Source: Volvox africanus
Taxonomy: Eukaryota > Chlorophyta > Chlorophyceae > Chlamydomonadales > Volvocaceae
Assembly (NCBI GenBank): GCA_030268105.1
Contig: BSDZ01000044.1
Coordinates: 1 to 64,000, forward strand
DNA length: 64,000 nt
Direction: 5' to 3'
Part shown: positions 40,101 through 49,515 of the stretch, piece by piece
Layout: the number at the start of each line of letters is the position of its first letter
How positions within the stretch are numbered: position 1 is the first letter of the stretch
Notes under the pieces: generated by a model
Told to the model about the DNA's origin: nothing
Databases searched by the model: none
What the model saw: the letters and a program-made list of their open reading frames with translations, nothing else
Position numbers and translations under genes: made by a program

Positions 40101-43085
40101 TGTCGTATGTGGTGTGTGGAGCTGTGTGTCGTGTGTGGTACGGGGTCGTGCGGTTCGTGCCCTGTGTTGTGTGCGTTGTTGTATGCGGTATGTGGAGCTG
40201 TGTGTCGTGTCGTGTGTGGTACGGGGTCGTGCGATTCGTGCCCTGTGTCGTGTGTGTTTTCGTATGTGGTGTGTGGAGCTGTGTGTCGTGTGTGTTGCGG
40301 GGTCGTGTGGTTCGTGCCCTGTGTCGTGTGCGTTGTCGTATGCGGTGTGTGGAGCTGTGTGTCGCGTGTGGTGCGGGGCCTTTTGGTTCGTGCCCTGTGT
40401 CCTGTGTGTTTTCGTATCTGGTGTGTGGAACCGTGTATCGTGTGTGGTGCGGGGTCGTGCGATTCGTGCCCTGTGTTGTGTGCATTGTCGTATGGGGTAT
40501 GTGGAGCTGTGTGTCGTGTCGTGTGTGGTACGGGGTCGTGCGAATCGTGCCCTGTGTAGTGTGCGTTGTCGTATGTGGTGTGTGGAGCTGTGTGTCGTGT
40601 GTGGTACGGGGTCGTGTGGTTCGTGCCCTGTGTTGTGTGTGTTGTCGTATGCGGTATGTGGAGCTGTGTTTCATGTGTGGTACGGGGTCGTGTGGTTCGT
40701 GCCCTGTGTCGTGTGTGTTTTCGTATGTGGTGTGTGGAGCTGTGTGTCGTGTGTGGTGCGGGGTCGTGTGGTTCGTGCCCTGTGTTGTGTGCGTGGTCGT
40801 ATGCGGTATGTGGAGCTGTGTTTCATGTGTGGTACAGGGTCGTGTGGTTCGTGCCCTGTGTCGTGTGCGTTGTCGTATGTGGTGTGTGGAGCTGTGTGTC
40901 GTGTGTGGTACGGGGTCGTGCGGTTCGTGCCCTGTGTTGTGTGCGTTGTTGTATGCGGTATGTGGAGCTGTGTGTCGTGTCGTGTGTGGTACGGGGTCGT
41001 GCGATTCGTGCCCTGTGTCGTGTGTGTTTTCGTATGTGGTGTGTGGAGCTGTGTGTCGTGTGTGGTGCGGGGTCGTGTGGTTCGTGCCCTGTGTCGTGTG
41101 CGTTGTCGTATGCGGTGTGTGGAGCTGTGTGTCGCGTGTGGTGCTGGGCCTTTTGGTTCGTGCCCTGTGTCCTGTGTGTTTTCGTATCTGGTGTGTGGAA
41201 CCGTGTGTCGTGTGTGGTGCGGGGTCGTGCGATTCGTGCCCTGTGTTGTGTGCATTGTCGTATGCGGTATGTGGAGCTGTGTGTCGTGTCGTGTGTGGTA
41301 CGGGGTCGTGCGATTCGTGCCCTGTGTCGTGTGCGTTGTCGTATGTGGTGTGTGGAGCTGTGTGTCGTGTGTGGTACGGGGTCGTGTGGTTCGTGCCCTG
41401 TGTTGTGTGTGTTGTCGTATGCGGTATGTGGAGCTGTGTGTCCTGTCGTGTGTGGTACGGGGTCGTGCGATTCGTGCCCTGTGTCGTGTGCGTTGTCGTA
41501 TGTGGTGTGTGGAGCTGTGTGTCGTGTGTGGTACGGGGTCGTGTGGTTCGTGCCCTGTGTTGTGTGCGTGGTCGTATGCGGCATGTGGAGCTGTGTGTCG
41601 TGTCGTGTGTGGTACGGGGTCGTGCGATTCGTGCCCTGTGTCGTGTGTGTTTTCGTATGTGGTGTGTGGAGCTGTGTGTCGTGTGTGGTGCGGGGTCGTG
41701 TGGTTTGTGAACTGTGTCGTGTGCGTTGTCGTATGCGGTGTGTGGAGCTGTGTGTCGCGTGTGGTGCGGGGCCTTTTGGTTCGTACCCTGTGTCCTGTGT
41801 GTTTTCGTATCTGGTGTGTGGAACCGTGTATCGTGTGTGGTGCGGGGTCGTGCGATTCGTGCCCTGTGTTGTGTGCATTGTCGTATGCGGTATGTGGAGT
41901 TGTGTGTCGTGTCGTGTGTGGTAAGGGGTCGTGCGATTCGTGCCCTGTGTCGTGTGTGTTTTCGTATGTGGTGTGTGGAGCTGTGTGTCGTGTGTGGTGC
42001 GGGGTCGTGTGGTTCGTGCCCTGTGTCGTGTGCGTTGTCGTATGCGGTGTGTGGAGCTGTGTGTCGCGTGTGGTGCGGGGCCTTTTGGTTCGTGCCCTGT
42101 GTCCTGTGTGTTTTCGTATCTGGTGTGTGGAACCGTGTATCGTGTGTGGTGCGGGGTCGTGTGGTTCGTGCCCTGTGTTGTGTGCATTGTCGTATGGGGT
42201 ATGTGGAGCTGTGTGTCGTGTCGTGTGTGGTACGGGGTCGTGCGATTCGTGCCCTGTGTCGTGTGCGTTGTCGTATGTGGTGTGTGGAGCTGTGTGTCGT
42301 GTGTGGTGCGGGGTCGTGTGGTTCGTGCCCCTTGTTGTGTGCGTTGTCGTATGCGGCATGTGGAGCTGTGTGTCGTGTGTGGTACGGGGTCGTGTGATTC
42401 GTGCCCTGTGTCGTGTGCGTTGTCGTATGTGGTGTGTGGAGCTGTGTGTCGTGTCGTGTGTGATACGGGGTCGTGTGGTTCGTGCCCTGTGTTGTGTGCG
42501 TGGTCGTATGCGGTATGTGGAGCTGTGTTTCATGTGTGGTACAGGGTCGTGTGGTTCGTGCCCTGTGTCGTGTGTGTTTTCGTATGTGGTGTGTGGAGCT
42601 GTGTGTCGTGTGTGGTGCGGGGCCTTTTGGTTTGTGCCCTGTCTCTTGTGTGTTTTCGTATGTGATGTGTGGAACCGTGTGTCGTGTGTGGTGCGGGGTC
42701 GTGTGGTTCGTGCCCTGTGTCGTGTGTGTTTTCGTATGTGGTGTGTGGAGCTGTGTGTCGTGTGTGGTACGGGGTCGTGTGGTTCGTGCCCTGTGTTGTG
42801 TGCGTGGTCGTATGCGGTATGTGGAGCTGTGTGTCGTGTGTGGTGCGGGGTCGTGTGGTTCGTGCCCTGTGTCGTGTGCGTTATCGTATGTGGTGTGTGG
42901 AGCTGTGTGTCGTGTGAAGTACGGGGTCGTGTGGTTCGTGCCCTGTGTCGTGTGTGTTTTCGTATGTGGTGTGTGGAGCGTCGTGTCGTGTGTAGTGCGG
43001 GGTCGTGTGGTTCGTGCCCTGTGTCTTGTGTGGGGTTGTATGTGGTGTGTGGAGCTGTGTGACGTGACGTGACGTTCGTGCCCTG
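37166..43085. repeat. G/T-rich satellite, 76-bp and 81-bp monomers (about 77 copies)
   Basis: Successive GGAGCTGTGTG landmarks are 76 bp apart, or 81 bp where an extra TCGTG is present (37327, 37408, 37489, 37565, 37641). Each monomer contains GCGGGGTCGTG, TTCGTGCCCTGTGT and TCGTATG. The plus strand is very poor in A, so stop codons, which all need A, are rare in all three plus frames, and the complement is similarly open. The resulting frames (up to 1498 residues plus, 984 minus) encode only Cys/Val/Arg-rich or His/Thr-rich periodic sequence and are compositional. A marker monomer with GGCCTTTTGGTTCG recurs at spacings near 623 bp (8 units), 308 bp (4 units) and 770 bp (10 units), giving higher-order structure; 39.46-40.23 kb is repeated almost exactly 770 bp downstream. 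Confidence 0.97.
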
Positions 43086-43639
43086 TGTTGTTTGTCTTTG
43101 CGTATTACCCATGGCGCGGGGGAGGGAGTACTGCGGGGATTATCTTATGGCGGGGGAGGGGACTGCGTGGTACGGTGGGGCAGGGGTTGGTGGGGTGGGA
43201 GTACTGCAGGGGGCATGGGGGAAGACATGTGCGGGGTATAGTTAGGAGTACGGGGTGTGGAGAGGGTAAAACATACATAAAAAATAAATAGCAAAATACT
43301 TGCCTGGCGTGGAATAGAAAAGAAAAAGTTATTATATGTGTTGGTGGGCACGTTTTTGTGTGGGTCTGGGTTGGGGCATGGCGGGGTATACGGCGGGGTC
43401 TACGGCGGGGTTTAGCCGTATACCGTACACCTTGTCGCGATTGCGGCCCACATGAAGTTCTCTTACTAGTCTTTTTGAACATTCGCTGCAATTGTCAGAT
43501 ATTTATGTTATGGTATATAGCACACATTTTATCACTAATTGTAGGATTTTGTTGTCACGCCGCCATCTTTTGTGCCGCCGCAACAAAGTGCCACCCACAA
43601 GTAAGTCAAGCATTAGACATCCTCATTCTTACTCATATA
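43086..43639. other. G-rich spacer with quadruplex potential
   Basis: Single-copy sequence after the second satellite. 43100-43260 is dense in G runs on the plus strand. 43177-43199 reads as four G runs (4, 4, 4 and 3) with loops of 2, 5 and 1 bases, a canonical quadruplex motif. 43383-43417 has three near-tandem copies of ACGGCGGGGT. 43265-43340 and 43480-43639 are AT-richer with nothing recognisable. No convincing gene. Confidence 0.6.
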
Positions 43640-44505
43640 TTGTTAACAAAATCGTTGAATGCTAAATTGCCGCCGCAGGAAAAGCTTCGTGTATTGGTGC
43701 GTCGCCATGGAGAGCATCAGAGGCGTCACGTCTCTGACGAGACGGCGAAATCGGTCTCTACACTGCGTCGACAAGGTAAAAGTGGGACACAGTGGATGTA
43801 GTGATGCGTGAAGGGACAGGGTCGACGTGGTGGCGTTGTGTTGTGGCGGCGCACTGGGATTGAGAATGGCGGCGGGACTCATAGCTATACGGGCTGCATG
43901 TAAAAAGAGGATCTAATAGTATTATGATGATGACAATAGCATGATAATCTATCCAATGAACAAATCTCTGTGCGTTTCCCTTGGGGCTGCTGCTACCCTG
44001 TTCCTCTGCTCGCTCCTTTAGGAATTCACCTCATTTAAGCCGCCATGGGCTTAACTTGGAAAGGGCTTCTGGTGGTAGTAGTATATTTACCGCTCCGTCC
44101 GTCGTAGCAACGCTGTTGTGGTTGCAGCTTCAGCCCACAGCTCTGATGCCTCGCCTGAAGGGATTTCTGGTGAGGAGGGGAGAGTGGCACGTAGGCGTGT
44201 GGGGTGTGTGGAGGGATCGGAGGAGAGACGCAGGGAGGCTGACGCAGTGGTGGTGGTGGTGGTCGTGGTGGTCGTCTTCGTCTCCTGTGTCTTCTTCTTC
44301 GACGTGGTGGTCGTGGTGGTCGTCATTGCGGTGGTGGTGGTGGTGGCGGGCGAAGGGGTGACGGGTCTGTGTGTGTGGGGGGGGGTGAGGGGTCATTTGA
44401 CCGGGATTAGGCTGCAGGAGTGATATGAAACACGTGTGGTGGTGGAGGGGTCATTTGTTCAAGTTGAAAGGGATATTGCCGTACCGTGTTGATGTGCTTT
44501 GTGCC
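43640..44505. repeat. Segmental duplication, copy 1
   Basis: This segment is repeated at 45100-45970 (initial offset 1460 bp) with only scattered substitutions and small indels. It contains a possible exon on the plus strand at 43679-43775, bounded by GCCGCAG and AAG|GTAAAA, which is preserved in copy 2 at 45139-45235. Further right lies a GTG/GTC trinucleotide tract (44247-44347). A second possible coding stretch is out of frame between the copies, so it is not supported. The last ~50 bp match the decayed retroelement pol tail that continues beyond copy 2, so copy 1 appears to be derived from copy 2. Confidence 0.85.
44247..44347. repeat. GTG/GTC trinucleotide microsatellite
   Basis: GTGGTGGTGG runs are interspersed with GTCGTC and TCTTCTTCTTC blocks. 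The same tract is present in the second copy of the segmental duplication at about 45719-45820. Open frames across it are poly-Val, poly-Trp or poly-Thr and are not genes. Confidence 0.85.
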
Positions 44506-44509
44506 CCGG

Positions 44510-44639
44510 CATGTAAACATATGAACGTGTGTTTGTTATTCGTGTTGTCTGTTTGTAGGAACACAGGGGAGACGCATGTAAACATATGAACGTGTGTTTG
44601 TTATTCGTGTTGTCTGTTTGTAGGAACACAGGGGAGACG
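44510..44639. repeat. Exact 65-bp tandem duplication
   Basis: 44510-44574 and 44575-44639 are identical 65-bp units beginning CATGTAAACATATGAACG and ending GGGGAGACG. They begin five bases after the end of segmental-duplication copy 1. Confidence 0.95.
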
Positions 44640-45079
44640 CAGCAGCACATGCCCAGGTGAGGAAAAGGGGGGGGGGACAACATACTGGAACGGGGGTAAT
44701 CTGCGGGAATACTTCAAGGTACATAATACATATGCATGTCAAGGGGCTACTCGTAGTGCGGGGTTTGCACACGGGCGTGTGGGGTGTTGGGGGGAGTGTG
44801 GACCGAAGCCCTAAGCACTGATTGTGTGGGCTCACAGAGCATGTTTCATGAACAGCACACATGCATAACACCACAGCTACCACCATCCATAAGACCGATG
44901 ACAACTGAGACACAGACCTTAGACTGCCAATCCTGCAGAAGCAAATAAAGTAATCAACTATTGGATGCAGATGGGCTCCTTGAAGAGTGCTAGACCCAGC
45001 CAGGGGTGACCATGTAGCCATACAGGATGCCAGCTGATGGATACTTGTGCAACATGCCAAGTGCTGGGTCACGGACAAA
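44640..45079. other. Unassigned spacer between duplication copies
   Basis: Non-repetitive DNA in which I recognise no gene, RNA or transposon. The largest minus-strand frame is Cys/Thr/Ser-rich and crosses the 65-bp tandem repeat, so it is not credible as a gene. Confidence 0.5.
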
Positions 45080-45098
45080 CCCTAAAACCCTAAAACCC
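45080..45098 (-). repeat. Interstitial telomere-like tract, (CCCTAAAA)2CCC
   Basis: The plus strand reads CCCTAAAACCCTAAAACCC, the C-rich strand of the TTTTAGGG telomere repeat typical of Chlamydomonas and relatives. It ends one base before the first base of segmental-duplication copy 2 (45100). The orientation is what would be expected if everything to the right had once been a chromosome end facing left. Only about 2.4 repeats remain, so chance cannot be excluded, but the coincidence with the duplication edge is notable. Confidence 0.6.
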
Positions 45099-45099
45099 T

Positions 45100-45970
45100 T
45101 TGTTAACAAAATCGTTGAATGCTAAATTGCCGCCGCAGGAAAAGCTTCGTGTATTGGTGCGTCGCCATGGAGAGCATCAGAGGCGTCACGTCTCTGACGA
45201 GACGGCGAAATCGGTCTCTACACTGCGTCGACAAGGTAAAAGTGGGACACACTGGATGTAGTGGCGTGAAGGGACAGGGTCGACGTGGTGGCGTTGTGTT
45301 GTGGCGGCGCACTGGGATTGAGAATGGCGGCGGGACTCATAGCTATACGGGCTGCATGTAAAAAGAGGATCTAATAGTATTAGAACAATGAACAATAGTA
45401 TGATAATCTATCCAATGAACAAATCTCTGTGCGTTTCCCTTGGGGCTGCTGCTACCCTGTTCCTCTGCTCGCTCCTTTAGGAATTCACCTCATTTAAGCC
45501 GCCATGGGCTTAACTTGGAAAGGGCTTCTGGTGGTAGTAGTATATTTACCGCTCCGTCCGTCGTAGCAACGCTGTTGTGGTTGCAGCTTCAGCCCAGCTC
45601 TGATGCCTCGCCTGAAGGGATTTCTGGTGAGGAGGGGAGAGTGGCACGTAGGCGTGTGGGGTGTGTGGAGGGATCGGAGGATGGACGCAGGGAGGCTGAC
45701 GCAGGGAGGCTGACGCAGTGGTGGTGGTGGTGGTCGTGGTGGTCGTCTTCGTCTCCTGTGTCTTCTTCTTCGACGTGGTGGTCGTGGTGGTCGTCATTGT
45801 GGTGGTGGTGGTGGTGGCGGGCGAAAGGGTGACGGGTTTGTGTGTGGGTGGGGGGGGGTGAGGGAACGGGATTAGGCTGCAGGAGTGATATGAAACATGT
45901 GTGGTGGCGGAGGGGTCATTTGTTCAAGTTGAAAGGGATATTGCCGTACCGTGTTGATGTGTTTTGTGCC
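45100..45970. repeat. Segmental duplication, copy 2
   Basis: Partner of 43640-44505. It starts at TTGTTAACAAAATCG, immediately after the telomere-like tract, and ends at TTTTGTGCC, where unique retroelement sequence resumes. Differences from copy 1 include removal of two bases in CAGCCCACAG, an extra GGAGGCTGACGCA unit near 45700 and a shortened G-rich stretch near 45860. The minus-strand reading frame of the retroelement pol runs from the right across 45970 into this copy and ends near 45872. It therefore looks like the parental copy. Confidence 0.85.
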
Positions 45971-46620
45971 TTTATACACCACCTTGAGTCGTGCTGCAAG
46001 GTCCGCTGCTATCGGCACCTCCTGGCTGTGTAAACGTGTAATCGGCGCTGCAAGAATCACAGCGAGTAACGATGGATGTCGGCTGAGGGCGTCAGCAATA
46101 TTAATTTTACTGGTGATGTATTCCTATATACAGTCGAAGCTAGATAGATATTCCATCCACCTGGCTTGTTGTCGGTTGAGCGTAGGGACACTTTGTAAAA
46201 ATGTCAGCGGTTTTGTGATCGGTCTTCAATGTTAAAGGACGGCCGTTGAGGTAACAGCGCCATTCCTTTAGAGCGTGTAGAACTGCCAACAGCTCCTGCT
46301 CTCCAGTCGTATATTGGGTCTCTGTACCTGAGAATTCCTTACTCGTGAAGGTCATCCTTCCTGCAACAATACAGCACCGCTTCCATGAAGGGAAGCATCC
46401 GATATTACTTCCACACAAAACGGCAACGAGTAATCAGGGAAAGAAAGGGTAATATTGTCGGCGACGTTACGCTTGAGCTCCTCGAATGCCCGTTGATACC
46501 CGGATGTCCATGCTTCGAGAGAGGCGAAACTTCCTTTCCTTGTCAGATTCTTAAGCAGGGCCGCAATAATGGAGTATTTGTTAATAAACTTACAGAAGTA
46601 GTTGGTCAAACCTATGAACT
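45971..46620 (-). pseudogene. Retrotransposon RNase H region and pol tail (broken)
   Basis: Minus-strand fragments in three frames encode, in order, the RT thumb start (QFIGLTNYFCKFI, near 46618), the RNase H motif SDASLHGSGAV near 46370, YTTGEQELLAVLHALKEW and LKTDHK near 46210-46310, and the post-RNase H signature RQQARWMEYL with NIADALSRHPS near 46060-46165. At least two frameshifts separate these blocks (near 46360 and 46190). RNase H of this type removes the RNA strand during reverse transcription. The frame continues left into the segmental duplication with no recognisable integrase. Confidence 0.85.
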
Positions 46621-47010
46621 GGACTAAAAGAAGGTGTAGTCTCATTAGAATTAGCAAATAAACAAGCTACAAAGCTATTATCAGGAGGATTTTTTTATAA
46701 AGAGCATCTGCTTGAGCGAGAAGCAAAAACACAACTGGGGCTCCAGAAAATAGCTTTAGACAATGGAGTGATACCAGGATTGGAAAAGTTAAGAGAACTT
46801 GAAGCATTAGTAATTGGAATAACTAGAACAGCACAAGTAATAACACAAGAAACGAACAGATTAAGGCAAGTAGAAGCCGAAAAAGCCAAAATTAAACCAG
46901 AACACAAAATAAAGGAATCTGTAAAAGTAGAAAAAACTTCTTTTCAAAAGTTAAAAGAAAAATTTAGTTGTTGTTTCTCAACAGATGACTACGAGCCAAA
47001 ACCGAAAACG
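46621..47010 (+). other. AT-rich foreign insertion with open frame of bacterial appearance
   Basis: This ~390-bp segment sits between the codons for retroelement TKLR (minus strand, near 47012) and QFIGL (near 46620), which are adjacent in related elements, so it is an insertion in pol. By my count it is about one-third G+C and A-rich on the plus strand. A plus-strand frame is open through the whole insert and slightly beyond (46618-47031, no ATG until 46768). Its codons are A/T-ending, unlike the flanks. The predicted peptide is Lys/Glu-rich and helical in character, with LLSGGFFYKEHLLEREAK, QETNRLRQVEAEKAKI and KLKEKFSCCFST. I do not recognise the family; the style resembles Rickettsiales or similar endosymbiont proteins. 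It is truncated at the left, and its stop lies in retroelement sequence. Confidence 0.55.
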
Positions 47011-47011
47011 C

Positions 47012-47633
47012 GTAGTTTGGTGAGGTTCTGAGGCGCAGGCCATTTGCGAACCACAGCTACCTTCCGTGGGTTCATTCTTACCCCAGTGGCCGACACGATG
47101 TGGCCCAAATACTCCACCTGAGGCTGTGCCCAAGAACATTTGACGTGTTTAGCAAACAACTGCTCCCACTTCATCACCTCGAGCACGAGCTCAAGATGCT
47201 TCAAGTGCTCCTCGCGTGTTTTGGAATATATTAAAATATCACCCAAATAACAAACGACGAACCTGTTGATATACGGTCTGAACATGCGGTCCATCACTGT
47301 TTTAAATGTGGCGGGCGCATTAGTAAGTCCAAACGACAAGACCGTGTACTCGAAGTGACCAAAGGGGGTCCGGAAAGCGGTTTTCAGAATATCAGAAGCA
47401 GCAATGCGTATCTGATTATACCCCTGTTGTAGATCAATCGAGGAAAAATAAGCTGAGCCTTTCAACTTATCGAGCAGGTCATCGACGCGTGGCAAAGCGT
47501 AGCAATTTTTAATCGTGGTTGCATTCAAGCCCCGATAATCAATGCACATACGCAACGTCCCATCTTTCTTACCGACAAACAATATCGGCGCAGAATATGG
47601 TGATGTGCTGGGCCGAATCATACCCTTTGCGAG
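47012..47633 (-). pseudogene. Retrotransposon reverse transcriptase core (catalytic site damaged)
   Basis: This minus-strand frame carries the Ty3/gypsy RT motifs in order: MIRPSTSPYSAPILFVGKKD, RMCIDYRGLN, FSSIDLQQGYNQI with the first catalytic Asp, KTAFRTPFGHFEY, SFGLTNAPATF, then YLGDILIYS and VEYLGHIVS. The YxDD box (47238-47249) reads YLGD. The first Asp of the pair is Gly (GGT where GAT is expected), so the enzyme would be inactive. The N-terminal side is cut by the solo LTR at 47634 and the C-terminal side by the foreign insert near 47011. Otherwise this is the best-preserved part of the element. Confidence 0.93.
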
Positions 47634-48447
47634 TGTTGTATACTTCCTTCTTCAATCATGCACTGAATCTGCACGTCTGGGTGTTAGCTACACGTGCATC
47701 ATGCTTACGAACAGCAAGGTGATTCAATGCGAGTAATGTGACAGCGGAAGACTTATAGATAAGGAAAGATCCAACTTACAATAAGCTTCGATTACAGGAT
47801 AGAAGTCTGCCATCAGACCCTGCGGGCAGCGTTCATCATCCGGCTGGAAATGATATGCTGGAATAGCTCAGGCCGATCATAAATGAGTAAAGCGTATGTA
47901 TGAGCATTAGATTGAGTTAAGTACGTAAGTACTTAAGCCAAAGTAGCGTTGAGCCGACTTTGGTCTCTAGGCGGCCGTCCTCGCACCTATCATGTTCACG
48001 ATACCGATGTGCAGTACAAGTCTCAGATTCCAATCTCAAGTGTGAGTACTTTCATAGCGCTGTTCTAAATATCGTGTAATCCGTGATGTTAACGGATGCA
48101 ACGTATGCAATATGCGAAGGTCCAAATATCAATATTCGGTTGCCGACCCAACCATCGTGATCGTCGTGTTCCTGCATACGCGTATGGCTTATGACACGGA
48201 TGAGGTAATAATATTTGAAATATTATTACGTGATTATTATTATGCCAATAGTGGATTCGCGCATTGATATGGGCCTTGAGTCAAGCATGTTGACCGACAG
48301 CGCGATGTTGTAGATGATAATGCGACGTGCCTGATTAGCTAGAAATACTCGAATATATCATGCTAATATGATTATACCATGCTCGGTAGTGCTCGAATGG
48401 ATTGCAGCCTACTTCGGCATAGACGGTGATCGAACCAGCGTACAACA
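47634..48447 (-). mobile_element. Solo LTR (814 bp) inserted in the RT coding region
   Basis: This segment is roughly 95% identical by eye to the 5' LTR at 51671-52487. It has matching ends TGTTGTA and TACAACA (47634-47640 and 48441-48447), the TG...CA pattern of LTRs. It is flanked by a 5-bp target-site duplication, GCGAG at 47629-47633 and GTGAG at 48448-48452, with one substitution. On the minus strand it separates VRELL from KGMIRPST, which are contiguous in Ty3/gypsy RT. It holds a near-perfect hairpin (48205-48229, GTAATAATATT and its complement). A full element of the same family inserted and then collapsed by LTR-LTR recombination. Confidence 0.9.
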
Positions 48448-48452
48448 GTGAG

Positions 48453-48872
48453 CAGCTCCCTCACTTGCCGCTTCATCCGCTCAACTTTAGTGGGCTTAAC
48501 CTGTATGTAGGTTGTGAAACGGATTGTGCTCGGCCACAAGGGGGATCGTATGGTCAGCAGGTAACATAGGTGGAAGCCCCAGGATGACAAAAGCATCAGT
48601 ATAATTTGGCAATGGAGGGGAAGCATTGACCTCAGAATCCTTAACAAGAGACTGCACGGTGGTAGCATTCGGTTGCACCCAAGGCCTCACAAGCAATTCA
48701 TGGGTGTCTTCCCTTATCATTTGATAGGCTTGTTTTTCACCCTTCAAGCTTGGGTTCTTCATTTCGGCGGACGAACGCCACTAGAACGAAATTAACCATA
48801 GGCTCCACAACAGTTCCGCCTTCCTCTGGTGTGACATCTTGATATGATAGACAAGGTACCTTAGGCGATAGG
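48453..48872 (-). pseudogene. Retrotransposon pol connector and RT N terminus (frameshifted)
   Basis: Minus-strand peptides in three frames read in order: GNLSPKVPCLSYQDVTPEEGG and FVLVAFVRRNEEPKLEG, then ILGLPPMLPADHTIPLVAEH, then QVKPTKVERMKRQVRELL. The pattern LPP..P.DH.I.LV...P followed by a basic helix is the usual lead-in to Ty3/gypsy reverse transcriptase. Frameshifts lie near 48750 and 48490. The block is bounded by the SINE-like element on one side and the solo LTR on the other. Confidence 0.75.
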
Positions 48873-48883
48873 TTTCCTTTTGC

Positions 48884-49515
48884 GGCAGTGTAGCTTAATT
48901 GGAAGAGCACTGATGATCCCATCAGGAGGTATGGGTTTGAATCTTATCGCTGTCACCACGATTGAGGCTTTCAGCAACCTGTGGGTATGTGGTGGCAAGC
49001 CCATCACCAGAAGGCTAGGAGCCGTGGATGAGGAGATAATGGACAAACAAGGCCCCTCTGTAACTGGACAAGAAATTGATCGGAGGCTACTAAAAAAGCA
49101 TGGCTAGGCCGAACCTCGCACGAGACATGGATGGTGACCTCTACGAGGGGTGCAGAATTCCCCAGCGGCTGAAGCAGGTCGTAGGGGGTTAAGTACCCTA
49201 CGCCAGGACAAGGGTGCCGCAAGCGCAGGGTGCCATGTGGTGGTGCGTGACATGGGCGGTGCAGATTTCAGGAGGCCTGGTGTATACAGGAGCACCCGAC
49301 TCTGGCAAGATGCAAGAACGGGTCGTGTCCCACAGCGAGAGTGTGGCGTGTGGCCAGTGATAATGGTTCAACATTGGTCGAAGAAGTTGGACGATCAACC
49401 GGGATAGCGGTGGAGATATGGAGTATAGGGAGTCCGTGAGTGTACCCCCTCAGTGCCGTCTCCCCTTAACACACGCCAGGCTTCGGCCGGAGTAATGTAA
49501 TAATAATAATAATAA
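48884..49515 (+). mobile_element. tRNA-headed SINE-like retroposon with target-site duplication
   Basis: The 632-bp element starts with a tRNA-like head (48884-48957). GGCAGTG pairs with CGCTGTC as an acceptor stem with two wobbles. The A-box-like TAGCTTAATTGG lies in a D-arm closed by GCTT/GAGC, a 5-bp anticodon stem CTGAT/ATCAG follows, and the B-box-like GGGTTTGAATCT completes it. The anticodon loop is 6 rather than 7 bases, so this is a relic, not a functional tRNA. The element ends in a (TAA)n tail (49496-49515). An 11-bp target-site duplication with one mismatch flanks it: TTTCCTTTTGC at 48873-48883 and TTCCCTTTTGC at 49516-49526. It splits the minus-strand retroelement between protease and RT. 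Small internal frames are not convincing genes. Confidence 0.8.

Noticed and set aside
1..43085. CRISPR array
   Set aside because: Both arrays are pure tandem repeats with no unique spacers, and the DNA is eukaryotic.
36950..43112. Very long open frames (up to 1498 residues plus, 984 minus) across the G/T satellite
   Set aside because: The plus strand has almost no A, so stop codons are rare in every frame of both strands. The products are periodic Cys/Val/Arg or His/Thr sequence.
48884..48957. Functional tRNA gene
   Set aside because: The anticodon loop is 6 bases, the acceptor stem has wobbles and the sequence is the head of a retroposon with target-site duplication.
49004..49407. Small frames on both strands inside the SINE-like element
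   Set aside because: They lie inside a non-autonomous retroposon, show no domain and conflict with each other.
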